Of a stretch of 64,000 nucleotides of DNA, positions 44,358 to 54,428 are shown piece by piece. Source of the stretch: Medakamo hakoo (Eukaryota > Chlorophyta > Trebouxiophyceae > Coccomyxaceae); assembly GCA_026636295.1 (NCBI GenBank), contig CP089455.1, positions 558,001 to 622,000 on the forward strand. The letters are read 5' to 3'. How positions within the stretch are numbered: the stretch's first letter is position 1; each line of letters begins with the position of its first letter. The position numbers and the translations under genes are program-made. A model generated the notes under the pieces. The model did no database searches. It was not told the DNA's origin and was given only the letters and a program-made list of their open reading frames with translations.

Positions 44358-46148
44358 TCACTTGAACTGCCCAAACGTCCGTGTCCGCGCCGGCGGCGGC
44401 GGGCGCACGGCCGCCGAACTGGCCACCGCGGCGCTGCCAGACTCTTCATCCCCGGCCGTCGCGGCCCGGGCGGGGGCGGCGGACGCGCCGCTGCCACTGC
44501 CGCCACCGCCGCTCGGTTCGGCGCCCGCGCTAAACCACGCCCGCCACGCGCCGTCGCCGCCGCCGGCTCCGGCGCCGCCGCTCCGCGCGCCGCGGGACGA
44601 GGACCCGCCGAGCAAGCCGCGGGAGGAGCCGCCGCCGCCCGCGCCGCGGGAGGACCCGCCGGGCAGGAGCGAGGCGGACAGCCGCCGCCCCGCCGCGCGA
44701 AACGCGGCCCCCCACCCGGTCGGGCCGTCGTCCGCGTCCTGACCGGGCGACGCGTCGACGCCCCACTGGCCAAAGGACAGGGTCCGCTGCATGGAGGCAG
44801 ATATGCTGTGCGTCCGGCGGCGGGAGGCGCCCGCGGGCGGGGCGCCGCCGGCGTCGGCCCGGCCCGCGGGCGTGACGGCGAGAGACACGGTGACGAGCCG
44901 GGGGGCGGCGCCGCCCTTGCCGCCGCCGCCGCCCGCCGCGCCGCCCGCGGCCTTGCCCGCACCGCCTCCATGGGCCGGGAAGATGAGGCACAGACCCAGT
45001 TGGACGGCGCCCAGGACCAGGCCGGCCACGTTGGGCGCCCACACAAAGGGCCGGCCGATGGCAAAGCCATACCTGGTGGGGGCGTGGCAGAGTGGGGAGG
45101 GAGGGGAGGGGAGGGGAGGGGAGGGGAGGGGAGGGTGAGGGGTGGGCACGGCACGGAGCCTGGTGCGTGTGTGTTCCTTCCGTGCTCTCGCAAACACGCA
45201 CGCCCCTGAAAACAAAAAACGCGGAATGAAAACTCACGCTGCCCACAGCGCCGCGTTGGCCGCGGACACCGCCGTCATCGGCCAGTTGGCGGCGATGGAC
45301 GCTGCATTGCGCGCCTTCAGGACGCCGCCGATGGTTGACAGCGGCGCGGCGTAAAAGGCGAGCAGCTGGACGTTGGTGACCGCGCCCCACAGGATTTCGA
45401 TGCCGGCGGGGGTCAGGGCGGTGGCGAACGCCGCCACGCCGCCCGCCACGCTCATCAGGGCGGCGTAGAAGAAGGCCAGGCCGGTGATGCGGTTGCGCGC
45501 GGCCTCCGACGCGAACCCAAAGACGGAGAAGACGAAGGGCGTGGCCAGCAAGATGCCGACGATGTTACTCAGGTAGATGAACAGGTCGGAGGTGGCGACG
45601 CCGTAGATGGTCCAGCCGATGCTGGTGGTGTGTGTGGAGGGGGGAGGGAGGGAGGAAGGGGGGAGGAGGGGGGGGGGGGGGGCGTGTGTGCGTGGCGTGC
45701 GTGTGAGGGGGCCGGAGACGGAGGGCCAGGTTTGAGGACGGAGAAAAAGAGGGGGGGGGTTCCGAGACCTCTCGGAAACCCACTCCTCCCGTCCCTCCCC
45801 CGCCAAACACAAAAAAACTCACGCATTGGCGAGCATGGAGACCATGGGGATGGGGTTGAGGTCCTGTGTGTGCGGAGAGTTGTGTGCGGGCGTGCGTGAG
45901 GCCGGCCATGACAAAAGCAAGGGCGCGCCCAGGTCGAAAAACCGATGCGCGCGTTTTTTTTTCCTTCGCAGCACACGCACCCCCAAACACCCGCGCCGCC
46001 GGGCCGCCAGCACCGCCCGTGCCGGCGCCAGATACAAAAAGAAGCAGACGACCGTGCCAACGGCCGGGACGACGGTCTTGAGGACGAGGGCGCGCGCGCC
46101 GTCGGACGCATGCGGAACGGCGCCGCCGGGGTCGACGGCGTCGCTCAT
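44358..46148 (-). CDS. SWEET (MtN3/saliva) sugar transporter
   Basis: Bidirectional sugar uniporter of the SWEET family. Four exons: 46148-45981, 45863-45823, 45621-45238 and 45072-44358, giving 435 residues. Motifs: PAVGTVVCFFLYLAPARAV (helix 1), DLNPIPMVSMLANAIGWTIYG (the MtN3 signature, read across exons 2 and 3), then in the second MtN3 unit NVQLLAFYAAPLSTIGGVLK and ANAALWAAYGFAIGRPFVWAPN. All junctions are phase-consistent; intron 1 (117 nt) is open in frame. The last third (residues 240-435) is a long Gly/Ser-rich cytosolic tail with SRGAGGGGSSRG repeats, which SWEETs of land plants (about 250 residues) lack. Sugar specificity cannot be read. Confidence 0.93.
45760..45777. repeat. Perfect 8-bp inverted repeat inside a SWEET intron
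   Basis: Arms ttccgaga and tctcggaa flank a two-base centre (cc) in the intron 45622-45822. The intron also contains long G and C runs. A small hairpin could bring the splice sites closer. Confidence 0.55.
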
Positions 46149-46485
46149 CTCGCCGGCGTTTAAACGCGTGGAGGGGGCGCTGCGCAATGCAAAATCGATG
46201 TCAAGTGAGAAGCTTGTGACGTCGAGAAGCTTCCGTGAAAAGTCGGGAGCGTGGAGAAGGGCGAGAGCCGGGTAAAATCGAGGGGCGGCGGTCGGCCTTT
46301 GTCCACCCTGAAGTGCGAAGTGTAGGGCCGTCGGCGCGACGGCCACCCTCTGTGTCTCACATGCAACGCCCCGCCGCCTCGGCCTCTGAGCGCCCGCCTC
46401 CTCATTCTCACGCGCACGCCCACGGACCACAGGCTCGATGACAACTGAAAAAAAAGGTGAATGACACAAGCAGCCCCCCCGTCCC
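46149..46485. promoter_or_regulatory. SWEET promoter and UBA-gene 3' flank
   Basis: 337 nt. It contains repeated AAGCTT-centred words (gagaagcttgtgacg, tcgagaagcttccg, near 46207-46232). A distant TATA-like element is not found. No gene seen. Confidence 0.4.
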
Positions 46486-47364
46486 TCACTTCAACCCTTT
46501 CGCGGCCGCGCCCGCCAAGCACAGGTCGGTCGCGGCCGCCGCGTCGCCACCCGCCGCGCTCAACGCGCCGACCGCGGCGGACCGCGCAAAGCCCATGGCC
46601 GTCAGGGACCGCACTTTTTTCAGGGCCTCGTCAAACTGTGGGTCAAGGGGAGGAGGCGTGAGCGCGCGCTTGTGTCTCTCCACAGCCCCGCCCCCCCCCC
46701 CCCCACCCCCCTCCATCCCCGTCCACCCTGCTCTCTCTCACCTGCGGCCCGCCGACCTCCCCGCCACCACCCAGCACTGCCGCCGCCAGGAAGGCGTCTG
46801 CCCGGTCTTCGGGCCCCAGCCCACCCGCCCGGTCGGCCAAGGCGCGCCAGGGATCGGGCAGCGGGGGTGGGGGCGGCGACGGGTGCGCAGCCGTGGACGT
46901 GGACGGCGCCGCTGACGTTTCGCCCGCGGCCGCCGCCGCGCCCTCGGCCGTGGAGTTGGGGACGGGCACGCCCGCGGCTTCAAGGATCTGGCGAAGGAGG
47001 GGGAAGGGAGGGCGCGTGCGTGGAGGCGATGGAGCGCAGATGGAGAGGGGAGAGCACGGTGGAGTGGGGTTGGTTTTTTTGTCGGCCCATGCCCCGTGCT
47101 CCCTCTCGTTTTTTTTCCACGCACCTTGCGCTCCACGGAATCGTCGAAGGCGAAGTCCGAGGGCGCAACATCGTCGCCGCCCGCCTCGTGAGGCAGCAGG
47201 ACGCCGGGCGTCAGGGCGAGTTTAGGGGAGATGCGGACGCACAGGACGGGGAAGGCCGCGGGGGCGTGTGGTGCGGCCGACGCGGACGCGCCCGCTGCGG
47301 CGGCGGCGGTGGGTTGTGGGGGGACGGGGGCGCCGGGAGCGTTCTGAGCGATGGTGGGGTACAT
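46486..47364 (-). CDS. UBA-domain protein, At5g53330-like
   Basis: Three exons: 47364-47125, 46987-46742 and 46635-46486, all phase 0 (introns 137 and 106 nt), giving 211 residues. The N-terminus MYPTIAQNAPGAPVPPQ and the block SPKLALTPGVLLPHE followed by FAFDDSVERKILEAAG resemble the plant ubiquitin-associated protein At5g53330. The C-terminus is a UBA module: VRSLTAMGFARSAAVGALSAAGGDAAAATDLCL, with the MGF loop and hydrophobic third helix. UBA domains bind ubiquitin, so a role in ubiquitin-dependent sorting or degradation is likely; the partner is not known. Its 5' end lies 176 nt from the divergent leucine-rich-repeat-like gene. Confidence 0.82.
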
Positions 47365-47540
47365 CGTGGGCGTGTGGGACGTGGCCCGGATCGTGTCAAG
47401 CGGCCCGGAGTGACTGGACACCGGGCGGAAAAGAAAGAGTGGGCGGGCGAACGAATGCGAATTCGTTCGCCCCCCCCCCCCCATCAAAACCGCGTGCGTC
47501 GCAACCAATTGAGTTCGTGCCCGCCAAGGCGGCAAAACCA
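47365..47540. promoter_or_regulatory. Short bidirectional promoter, UBA and LRR-like genes
   Basis: 176 nt separating two divergent start codons. It includes a C-run (47471-47482) and gcgaattcgttcgc near 47457-47471. Both transcripts must start inside or overlap it. Confidence 0.5.
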
Positions 47541-49085
47541 ATGACTCCCCGCTCCGGCGGCCAGTCGTCCGCCACGCCACGGGGGCGAACGCCCTCGCGC
47601 ACGCCCGTGACCAGCCCGTCGCGGCGTGAAAAGGCGCCCGCCGCCGGCCGCACGCCCAGTTCTGGCGGCGAGCAGCGCGAGTCGCTGTCGCGCTCGCCGC
47701 CTGCCAGGAGGCATCCCGCCCAGGTCGCGGCAGCCACGCCGCCACGGTCCAGGGCGCCGGCCCAGGCGGCGACGCCCCACCGGTCCACGCCACGGAAAGC
47801 TGGCGGGAGGAAAGCTCCGGCGCGCGCGGCGTCCCCGCCGAAAAAGCGTGGGACGGCGACGCGCCCGCCCACGCGCCCGCCGCCAGCTCCTCGGCCTCCA
47901 TCGCCGCCCGCCGTCGTCATCGGCTACCGCCCGGACGGCTTCCCCATTCTGGCGCCGGAGGAAGGGGATGAAAGCGGTGGCCGGTGGTCGCTGCTGGCGG
48001 ACAAACCCGCCCGCCAGCCCGGCGGCAACCCGCTCCAGGTGAGAGAGGGAGGAAAGAGAGAGGTGGAGGTGGAGATGGATGGAAGACACAAAAACCAACC
48101 CCCTGCCTCCTCGCGCGCTCGGTCTCACCCCCCCCCCTCCCCCCCAAACAAAAAACACCCGCCGCACCCTCAGGACCCCAACCTCGCCCGCCTGTGCGCC
48201 GGCCTGCGGGCCAACTCCACCGACATCGGCGAGTGCGGCGGCAAGCTGCTGCGGCTGAAGCGCTACCTGCCCGACGCGGGCGCGCCCGCGTCCGCGATCG
48301 ACGCGCTGCTCGACGCGCTCGCGGCCAACTCCACCGTCGAAGTCCTGTACCTCCAAAACCTCACACATTTCAGTGACGACCACCTGGAAAAGCTGACGGA
48401 GACCGTGCTGCTGAGCAGCGCGACGGTGGGCGGTCGCGCGCCGTCCGCAAGCCCGCCCCGGCCGGCGCCCCGCTCCACGCCTCGACAACACCCCGGCGGG
48501 GGCGGCGCCGACCGCGGCCACCACCCCCGCCCGCGCGTCTGGGCCGTCAACCTGGGCGAACTGCCCGGCGTGACGGAAGCCGGGTGGGCCCGCTTCACGG
48601 CCGCCCTGCCGCGCACGGCCGTCGGGTTCCTGTACATGTCCGAACACGTCCTCGCCGACCCGGGGCTGAAGGACGGGATGCGCGCGGCCGCGCGCGCCAA
48701 CCGGAGCGCGTTGCTCGCCTCGCGCGGCGGCGTCCCGCCGCCCGCGGACCTGTGCGAGCGCGTGAAAAACATGTGGTTCAACCCGGGGCCGTGGCGGGAG
48801 CGCGTCGTGGCGGCGGCCGCGTGCCAGGCCGCGGGTGCGGGTGCGGGTGGTGGGGAGGCGCGACCACCGCCACCGCCCCCGCCCGCGAAAAAGAAGAAAC
48901 GCGCCCGCGCGGGCAACGTCACGCACTGGTCCAAAGCCGTAGTGGCGGTGCCGCCGCCGCCACCGAAGGGTGCGCCGCCCCCGCCGCCCGCGCCGGGCGC
49001 GTTCCTGACGTCCCGCCAGTGGGCCCTGCGCGAGAAAGTGGAGGCGGAGGCCGTGGACGCGGCGGGCAAAAAACGCCGGCGCTGA
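47541..49085 (+). CDS. Leucine-rich-repeat-like protein with Pro/Arg-rich tails
   Basis: Exon 1 is 47541-48038 and exon 2 is 48174-49085; the 135-nt intron (GTGAGA..CAG) is phase 0, giving 469 residues. Residues 1-140 are Ser/Pro/Arg-rich and basic (RTPSRTPVTSPSRRE..). Exon 2 opens with an RNI-type leucine-rich fold: NLARLCAGLRANSTDIGECG, AIDALLDALAANSTVEVLYLQNL, VWAVNLGELPGVTEAGW, TAVGFLYMSEHV, then CERVKNMWFNPGPW, a block I associate with protist and algal LRR proteins. The tail is Pro-rich with KKKKRARAG and a basic end, suggesting nuclear location. I cannot name the function. The start ATG is the only one near the first conserved residues; it is divergent from the UBA gene. Confidence 0.7.
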   Translation: MTPRSGGQSSATPRGRTPSRTPVTSPSRREKAPAAGRTPSSGGEQRESLSRSPPARRHPAQVAAATPPRSRAPAQAATPHRSTPRKAGGRKAPARAASPPKKRGTATRPPTRPPPAPRPPSPPAVVIGYRPDGFPILAPEEGDESGGRWSLLADKPARQPGGNPLQVREGGKREVEVEMDGRHKNQPPASSRARSHPPPSPPNKKHPPHPQDPNLARLCAGLRANSTDIGECGGKLLRLKRYLPDAGAPASAIDALLDALAANSTVEVLYLQNLTHFSDDHLEKLTETVLLSSATVGGRAPSASPPRPAPRSTPRQHPGGGGADRGHHPRPRVWAVNLGELPGVTEAGWARFTAALPRTAVGFLYMSEHVLADPGLKDGMRAAARANRSALLASRGGVPPPADLCERVKNMWFNPGPWRERVVAAAACQAAGAGAGGGEARPPPPPPPAKKKKRARAGNVTHWSKAVVAVPPPPPKGAPPPPPAPGAFLTSRQWALREKVEAEAVDAAGKKRRR

Positions 49086-49294
49086 TGAGGGGCGGCGTTT
49101 TTCCTTCTCATTCTTGTTTTTGTCTCCGTCAATTAGGATGTCAGTTGTCGAGTGAGAGCGTGTGTGAGGGAGGGAGGGAAAGCACACGCACCACCGTCAA
49201 CTGTGTGTAGGACGCGCGACCTCTCTTTCCTTTTTTGTTTTTACCCATCCATCCGTCCCAACCCACGCCCGCACTCGTCCATGTCTCTCTCTTT

Positions 49295-50575
49295 TCACCG
49301 CCCGCTCAGCTCGTTTTGGAGGTCGTCCAGCAGGCTGCCATTCGCGAAGAAGCGGGCTTGCACCGCGTCCCACCCGCCCATGTGCGCGTCCACGTCGACC
49401 AGGCGCCGCACCCGCGGGAATTTGCGGCCCGGGACGCCTTTCGGCAGGGGGCCGACGGGCCGGAAGCCCGCGCGCACAAACTCGGCCTGGGCTTCCGGCG
49501 TGAACAAGAACCCCAGGAACGCTTCCGCCGCTTCCCGCGCAGCAGCCCGGGAGTGGGCGGGGAAGCGGTCCAGGTTGGACGTGACCAGGGCGACGGGCAT
49601 GGTGACGCGGACGTTGTCGGGGGGCACGACGTACGGCAGCGGCGCGTCGACCTCGCCCGCCTCATTCGTCGCGATGATCTCGTTCTCGTAATTCAGCAGC
49701 GCGTCGCCCTTGTCTTGGGCGTAGAATGCATCGGAGGCTTCGCGCGCGTCGCGGGGCATGATGGGCACGTTGCGCAAGACGGCGGTGACAAAGGCCCTGG
49801 CGGCCGGGTCGTCTCCTCCGGTCTGTGGGACTTGAGCCAACGCGCCTTTCTTGAGCTTGGAGCCTTTGCCGCCGTCCACGCCGTGCTGCCACAGGGCCAA
49901 GAAGTTCCAGCGAGCCACGCCAGCTGTTTTGGGGTTGGCCGTCACGACGGACAGGCCAGGGCGCGCCAAGTCGGCGAAACCTTTGATTTTGGACGGGTTG
50001 CCGGGGCGCGTCACAATGCCGACGACGGATTCCGACACAATCCCGCCATTCGGCGCTTTGTCACGCCAGTCTTTGGGCAGCAGCCCTGCGTCGGCAATGC
50101 GGTCGATGTCGAGGGGCAGGGCCAGGGCGGCGATGTCGCCGGGCAAGCCATCGCAGACTGCGCGGGCCTGCGTGCCCGACCCGCCAAAGGACAGGCGCCA
50201 GCGCACGGTGCGCCCCGTTTCGGCTTTGTACCGCCTGGGGGGTTGAGGGTTGCGTGCGTGTTGGGGAGCCATGAGCGTGAGTGGTGATGGAGGGGGGCGA
50301 ATCTCGGGCGCGGAAACCCCGGGCGTCAAAAACTGAAGTTTTTGACGCCCCTGGACGACTGGAAAAAAAATGGAGATGGAAAAAAAAAACACTCGACGCA
50401 CTCTGAAAACATTTCGGTCAGGCGGGCGTACGCTTTGCGGGTGACGGCAAAGGACACGAGCGTTAGCGTGACGGCTTTGGGGCCCGGCTCTTTCTCACGG
50501 CGGTCGTCGTCGCCTTTGGCGGCCGTGGTGGAGGCCGGCCCGCCCCGGCTGTTGCCGCCGCTACCGTCGCCGCCA

Positions 50576-50607
<32 letters not shown>

Positions 50608-50961
50608 GCCGCCTTGTCCAGTCCCACCTCCTCCGCCGCAGCAGGTCTTATCCCTCGCTGCCGCTTTCGGAATCGCCAGGGCGACGACGACGATGCCGCC
50701 CGCGATGGCGGCCCGGCGGACGGCCGGGCGGCGGTAGAAGGGCGTGGCCGTGGACGGTCGTGGTTGGGCCGGCTCACCCGCTGAGGAAGCGTCCGCTGCG
50801 GTGGCGGTGGGGACCAGGCGCTGGAGGCGGGAGACGGCTGCACGGCGCGGAGGCGGCGCTGACCGGGTGGCGGGCGGCGCCGGCCGCCTGGGGGGTGGAT
50901 GGCGAGGGCAGGTGGTGAGAGAGAGAGAGAGAGAGAGCACAAAAGCTGGCCACGGGGCCAT
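49295..50961 (-). CDS. Sulfate-binding protein of the chloroplast sulfate ABC transporter type
   Basis: Periplasmic-type substrate-binding component (green-algal Sbp) that presents sulfate to the plastid-envelope permease SulP/SulP2. Exon 1 is 50961-50402 and exon 2 is 50234-49295; the 167-nt intron (GTGCGT..CAG, phase 2) joins MFSE and RYKAETG, giving 499 residues. Core motifs: VTLTLVSFAVTRKAY, RYKAETGRTVRWRLSFGGSGTQARAV, DIAALALPLDIDRIADAGLLP, VSESVVGIVTRPGNP, TANPKTAGVARWNFLALW, LLNYENEIIATN. This is the full type-2 fold of bacterial Sbp/CysP. The leader holds a hydrophobic helix (IAGGIVVVALAIPKA, near residue 95) preceded by an Arg-rich stretch, fitting an envelope-targeted plastid protein. 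The first 30 residues are uncertain. Confidence 0.9.
50321..50350. repeat. Perfect 14-bp inverted repeat inside the sulfate-binding-protein intron
   Basis: gggcgtcaaaaact and its exact complement agtttttgacgccc are separated only by ga. It sits in the middle of the intron 50235-50401. The length and perfection exceed chance for such a short gap in this base composition. Confidence 0.85.
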
Positions 50962-51380
50962 CGTGCGCGCTGTTGTGATCGTTTTCACTCATTCCACGCA
51001 GTCCACGAAAATCAAGACGCATGAGCACATGCATCCGCGCAAAGCGTAAGGCGTGGGGAGGCTCTTCACAGGGCAGGCGGCCGGGCACACAAAACTCACC
51101 GCACGGAGCACGCCCGTTGCATCGGCAGCCGCCTTGCCTAGTGGCGGAGAAAAGCGACGGCGAACGGCCTTTGCTGGGGACGCCGACCCCGCCAAGCTGT
51201 GGCGAAGAGGCGTGCGGAGAGTCACGACGGGAGGTGAGGCCTGGGCAAGGGCCACCGGTGTTGAGCGAGGGCCGTGCGACTGGGAAACAAAAACAAACTC
51301 CCGTCTGGCCTGCACACCCGCCCCGCCCCTCTCTCGCAACCTGCCGGCGCGCTCAGCTCGCACCACACTCTCCCGTCTGC
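50962..51380. other. Gap between sulfate-binding-protein and patatin-like genes
   Basis: 419 nt, with no supported gene. It contains the sulfate-binding-protein promoter and the patatin-like 3' flank. Confidence 0.4.
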
Positions 51381-52739
51381 CTACACGCCGCCCCGCCACT
51401 CTTCCTTGACCCACGCCCGCCCCTCGTCCAGGCCGTGCCGGTACATCGCCTCCGCGACCGTCCTGTTGGGCGGCACCTTGATGAAGGACCGCCACTCGCA
51501 GGGCGCCAGGGGCAGGCGCGTGCGCTTGCCCGGGTTGATGTCCGGGGACGTGCCGGGCGGCCAGGGCGCCGTCATGTTGGCGTCGGCGGTGTCCAGCGCG
51601 ACGGACAGCAGCACGCCGCCCAGCGTGTCGCCGCACGACTTGGGCGCGAGCGCCCACTGGCGCTCGGGCAGCGCCGGGTAGGGCGGCCCCCACCCGCTCT
51701 CGTTGGGCGGGGACACGCCCGGGTTGGGCGGGATGCCGGGCTGGGCGTCCCAGCCGGGCCCGGCCAGCGGCGCGCCCACCCCGCCCGCCGCCGCCGCGTC
51801 GCACCGGTCGCCCGACGCGACGCCGGGCGGGACGAGGCCGGCCGGCCCCAGCCACGTCGCCGCAATCTTCACGCACCAGGCCGCCGGCCGCCCAGAGCCC
51901 GGCAGCGTGCACAGCTGCGGCCACGACGCCGCGTACCCGCCGTCCACCATGGGCCGGCCGCGGAAGGCCGTGTAGTAGGCGCCGTCCACCAGGCACGGCA
52001 GGCTCGACGACGTGAGCGACGCGGCCACCGCGTCGTCGACCGAGGCGTACGGAGCCAGCGGCGCGGACCGGGCGGTCGCCAGGACGGCCGGCAGGTCTTC
52101 GTCCGTGGCGGTGCGGTTGGCCGGGTCCAGCTCCGCCGCCCAGATCTGGAGGGTGGCCGACAGCAGGGACGCCAGGTCGGCCTCCGACCGCGCCAGGCTC
52201 GCGTTGGCCGACGCCAGCGCCGCCCGCAGCATGCCGTCGAGCGTGTCGCGCGGCCAGCGCCACCGCCCCTCCGGGTGGCGGCACTTTTCCAGTTCCGCCG
52301 CCGCCCGCGTGGCGCCCTCCGGGCTGTTCAGGTCCAGGGCCGGCCGGTCCATCAGCCGGGCGTCCGCACAAAACCAGGTGGAGTTGGTGTAAGCGGCCAG
52401 CGTCGCGGACCCGGGCGCGCCCGCGGCCGTGGCCAGGGACGCGAGCGCGCCGCCGCTCATGGCGCCCATGGTCGTGCGGCCGGGCACCAGCGCCCCGCCC
52501 TCGATCAGGGCGTCCGCCACGCCCGAGTAAAAGGGAAACAGCAGGCCGGAGCCCATGAAGGCCAGGTGGGGGAGGGGGGCGGGCGACGGAGACGGGGGGG
52601 AGGAGGGCGGCGGGGGCGGGGGCGGCGCGGGCGCGGGGGACGGGGCGGGCGCGCCGTCGCCTTGCTGGGCGACCGCGCCGCAGACCAGCAGGGCCGCCAG
52701 GGTCAGGGCCAGGGCGGCGGCCGGCCGGCGGGCCGTCAT
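51381..52739 (-). CDS. Secreted patatin-like lipid acyl hydrolase
   Basis: Single exon, 452 residues. A signal peptide is clear (MTARRPAAALALTLAALLV, ending near AVAQ), followed by a Pro/Ser-rich linker. The patatin fold follows: LAFMGSGLLFPFYSGVADAL (oxyanion region), the nucleophile GAMSGGALASLA (G-x-S-G-G) and the dyad aspartate in VDGGYAASW. These two motifs in order are the catalytic Ser-Asp dyad of patatins. Several N-x-S/T sites (NST, NAS, NRT, NES, NMT) and paired cysteines (CADAR, CRHPEG, PCLVDG, LCTLPG) fit an extracellular or vacuolar glycoprotein. The substrate is probably a galactolipid or phospholipid, from family knowledge. The C-terminus includes EWRSFIKVPPNRTVAEAM. The gene is tandem with the RING-variant gene. 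Confidence 0.85.
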   Translation of the reverse strand: MTARRPAAALALTLAALLVCGAVAQQGDGAPAPSPAPAPPPPPPPSSPPSPSPAPLPHLAFMGSGLLFPFYSGVADALIEGGALVPGRTTMGAMSGGALASLATAAGAPGSATLAAYTNSTWFCADARLMDRPALDLNSPEGATRAAAELEKCRHPEGRWRWPRDTLDGMLRAALASANASLARSEADLASLLSATLQIWAAELDPANRTATDEDLPAVLATARSAPLAPYASVDDAVAASLTSSSLPCLVDGAYYTAFRGRPMVDGGYAASWPQLCTLPGSGRPAAWCVKIAATWLGPAGLVPPGVASGDRCDAAAAGGVGAPLAGPGWDAQPGIPPNPGVSPPNESGWGPPYPALPERQWALAPKSCGDTLGGVLLSVALDTADANMTAPWPPGTSPDINPGKRTRLPLAPCEWRSFIKVPPNRTVAEAMYRHGLDEGRAWVKEEWRGGV

Positions 52740-52981
52740 GAGGAGAGAGGCGAGCGGCGGGGTGGTGGGGTGGGCCCAGAGCGAGTGCGCAGGCACGCGC
52801 GTGCGCGCGAGACCGAGAGCTTTTTCGGAGGCCGCGCGGCGAGCGTCTGCGGTGGGCTGGTGACCCACAGGAGAACGACCAGGGGTATGTGCACCCCGCC
52901 CAGATGGAGGGTGGGAGAGATGGAGGGCGCGCGCGCGCGTGGAGGCGGTTTTGTTGCCGCAGCAATGCGTGCGCCTGTGCT

Positions 52982-53006
52982 GCTTTTTGGATTCTGAATC
53001 CAAAAA
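52982..53006. repeat. 12-bp perfect inverted repeat
   Basis: Arms ctttttggattc and gaatccaaaaag with a one-base centre. On the minus strand it lies about 85 nt after the RING-variant stop codon, within its likely 3' UTR or the patatin upstream region. Confidence 0.85.
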
Positions 53007-53007
53007 G

Positions 53008-53027
53008 GGGACAGACTTCCGTCTGTC
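53008..53027. repeat. 8-bp perfect inverted repeat adjacent to the previous one
   Basis: Arms ggacagac and gtctgtcc flank ttcc. With its neighbour it forms a double-hairpin block of 46 nt. Confidence 0.75.
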
Positions 53028-53090
53028 CGACCGACAGCACAACCCCTTTCCCCGTCGAAAACTACAAGTCCTTTCCTCCCCGCCACCGCT

Positions 53091-54428
53091 CTACACCGCG
53101 TCCGCCCCCGTCTGCTGCTGCTGCTGCTGCTGCTGCTGTCCGTCCTGCCGCGGCCGCCGCCGCCCACCGCCGATGACCGCGACGCCGGACCCGCCCGCCC
53201 ACCCGGACAGCGCCGACGCGAGCGCGGCCTCGCGCGCCGCGGCCGCCGCGCGCGCCGCGCCCACCACGACGAACGCGACGACGCACCCCAGCGCCGCCGC
53301 GTCGCCCAGCCCCGCGTCGAAGAAGAGGACGGCCAGCAGGGACACCACCCAGGCCGTGCGCACAAACTCCAGCACCGTCTCCGGCCCGGACGGCAGGACG
53401 TGGCCGACGACCGCGGCGTGGTGCGGCGGCAGCGGCGGCAGCGGCGGCAGCGTGCCGTCCGCCAGCGCCGCCAGGAGCGGGTGGCCGGGCGGCAGGCGGG
53501 ACGCGAGCACGGCCGCGCCCGGCGGCCAGGCCAGCGCCGGGCCGCCCTCCCACCCAAACCCGCCGGGCCCGCCCGGCAGCACGCCCATGCCCGGCGCCAG
53601 CCGCGCCTCGTCCGCTTCGGCGGCCGGCCGCGGCGGTGGGGCCGGAATGTTTTGAATCTCCGACCGGCACAGCTCGCACGTGCGGTCGCCCTTGGCGGCC
53701 GCCCACCGCTCCGCGCACGACCGGTGGCGGAGGGCCAGCTCGCCCCGGCACGCGCAGGCGAGCGTGATGGCGGAGCCGTCGGCGAAGTCGGACGGCGACA
53801 GCGGTTCCAGGCAGATGAGGCAGGACCGGGCCGGCGTGGAGGCCGTCCGGTCGAGGCTCGCCCGCGCGTCCTCGCCGCCGTCGGCGGTGGTGGTGGCCTT
53901 GGGCGGAGACGGCTCTCCGCCAGCCTCGCCGCCGCTGCCGCCGCGCACCCACGACAGCGCGCTCGCCAGGACGGACGACGGCTGGCGGGCGGGTTGTTGT
54001 TGCGGGTCGGCGATCGTGGACGGCGGCGGCGCGGGCGCCGGCTCGGCCGCCGTGGAGGAGCCTGACGGGGGTCGGGGAGAGGGCAAGGGGTGGCGGTGGT
54101 GTGAGGGACGCAGAGCACGGTGTGAAGGGCGCAGGGCACGGAGCTGGTGGTTGGTCGCCGAAGCCACATTGACCGCGTGCCGCGGCCGCTCCACGTTTCG
54201 GCCGCCATCCACGCGGCGATGGCGTGACCAGGACCCCTCCCCGCTCGATGGGGGCGGCAGTCGGGTGGCGTGCGCCAGGGTTTCCGGCCGCAACGAGGCG
54301 AGTTTCCGCACCAGCCCCGACACACGCTGTCGGCCACCTTCCGCCCCGCTCCGTCCGCGCCCACACGCACCGTCTCCGGCACGGCCGACATCCGCGGCCA
54401 GGAGCGGGGCTTCCGCCTGGCCCGGCAT
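53091..54428 (-). CDS. RING-variant (RINGv/MARCH-like) membrane protein
   Basis: Probable membrane E3 ubiquitin ligase. Exon 1 is 54428-54371 and exon 2 is 54061-53091; the intron (54062-54370, GTGCGT..CAG) joins in phase 1, is 309 nt and open in frame, giving 342 residues. The RINGv finger reads CLICLEPL.., TLACACRGELALRHRSCAERW, DRTCELC: Cys pairs plus the CxC..HxxC arrangement that defines RINGv. Two membrane helices follow (VRTAWVVSLLAVLFFDAG and LGCVVAFVVVGAARAAAA). The tail is basic with nine Gln in a row. The start exon was selected by matching a strong donor to the phase of exon 2; the finger itself does not depend on it. It is tandem with the plastid HSP70 gene. Confidence 0.87.
   Translation of the reverse strand: MPGQAEAPLLAADVGRAGDGACGRGRSGAEGGRQRVSGLVRKLASLRPETLAHATRLPPPSSGEGSWSRHRRVDGGRNVERPRHAVNVASATNHQLRALRPSHRALRPSHHRHPLPSPRPPSGSSTAAEPAPAPPPSTIADPQQQPARQPSSVLASALSWVRGGSGGEAGGEPSPPKATTTADGGEDARASLDRTASTPARSCLICLEPLSPSDFADGSAITLACACRGELALRHRSCAERWAAAKGDRTCELCRSEIQNIPAPPPRPAAEADEARLAPGMGVLPGGPGGFGWEGGPALAWPPGAAVLASRLPPGHPLLAALADGTLPPLPPLPPHHAAVVGHVLPSGPETVLEFVRTAWVVSLLAVLFFDAGLGDAAALGCVVAFVVVGAARAAAAAREAALASALSGWAGGSGVAVIGGGRRRPRQDGQQQQQQQQQTGADAV

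Larger units (their letters stand above)
52740..53090. other. Intergenic region with two adjacent hairpins
   Basis: 351 nt between two tandem minus-strand genes: the patatin-like promoter plus the RING-variant 3' flank. It contains two perfect hairpins (52982-53006 and 53008-53027) separated by a single base. I see no gene. Confidence 0.5.
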
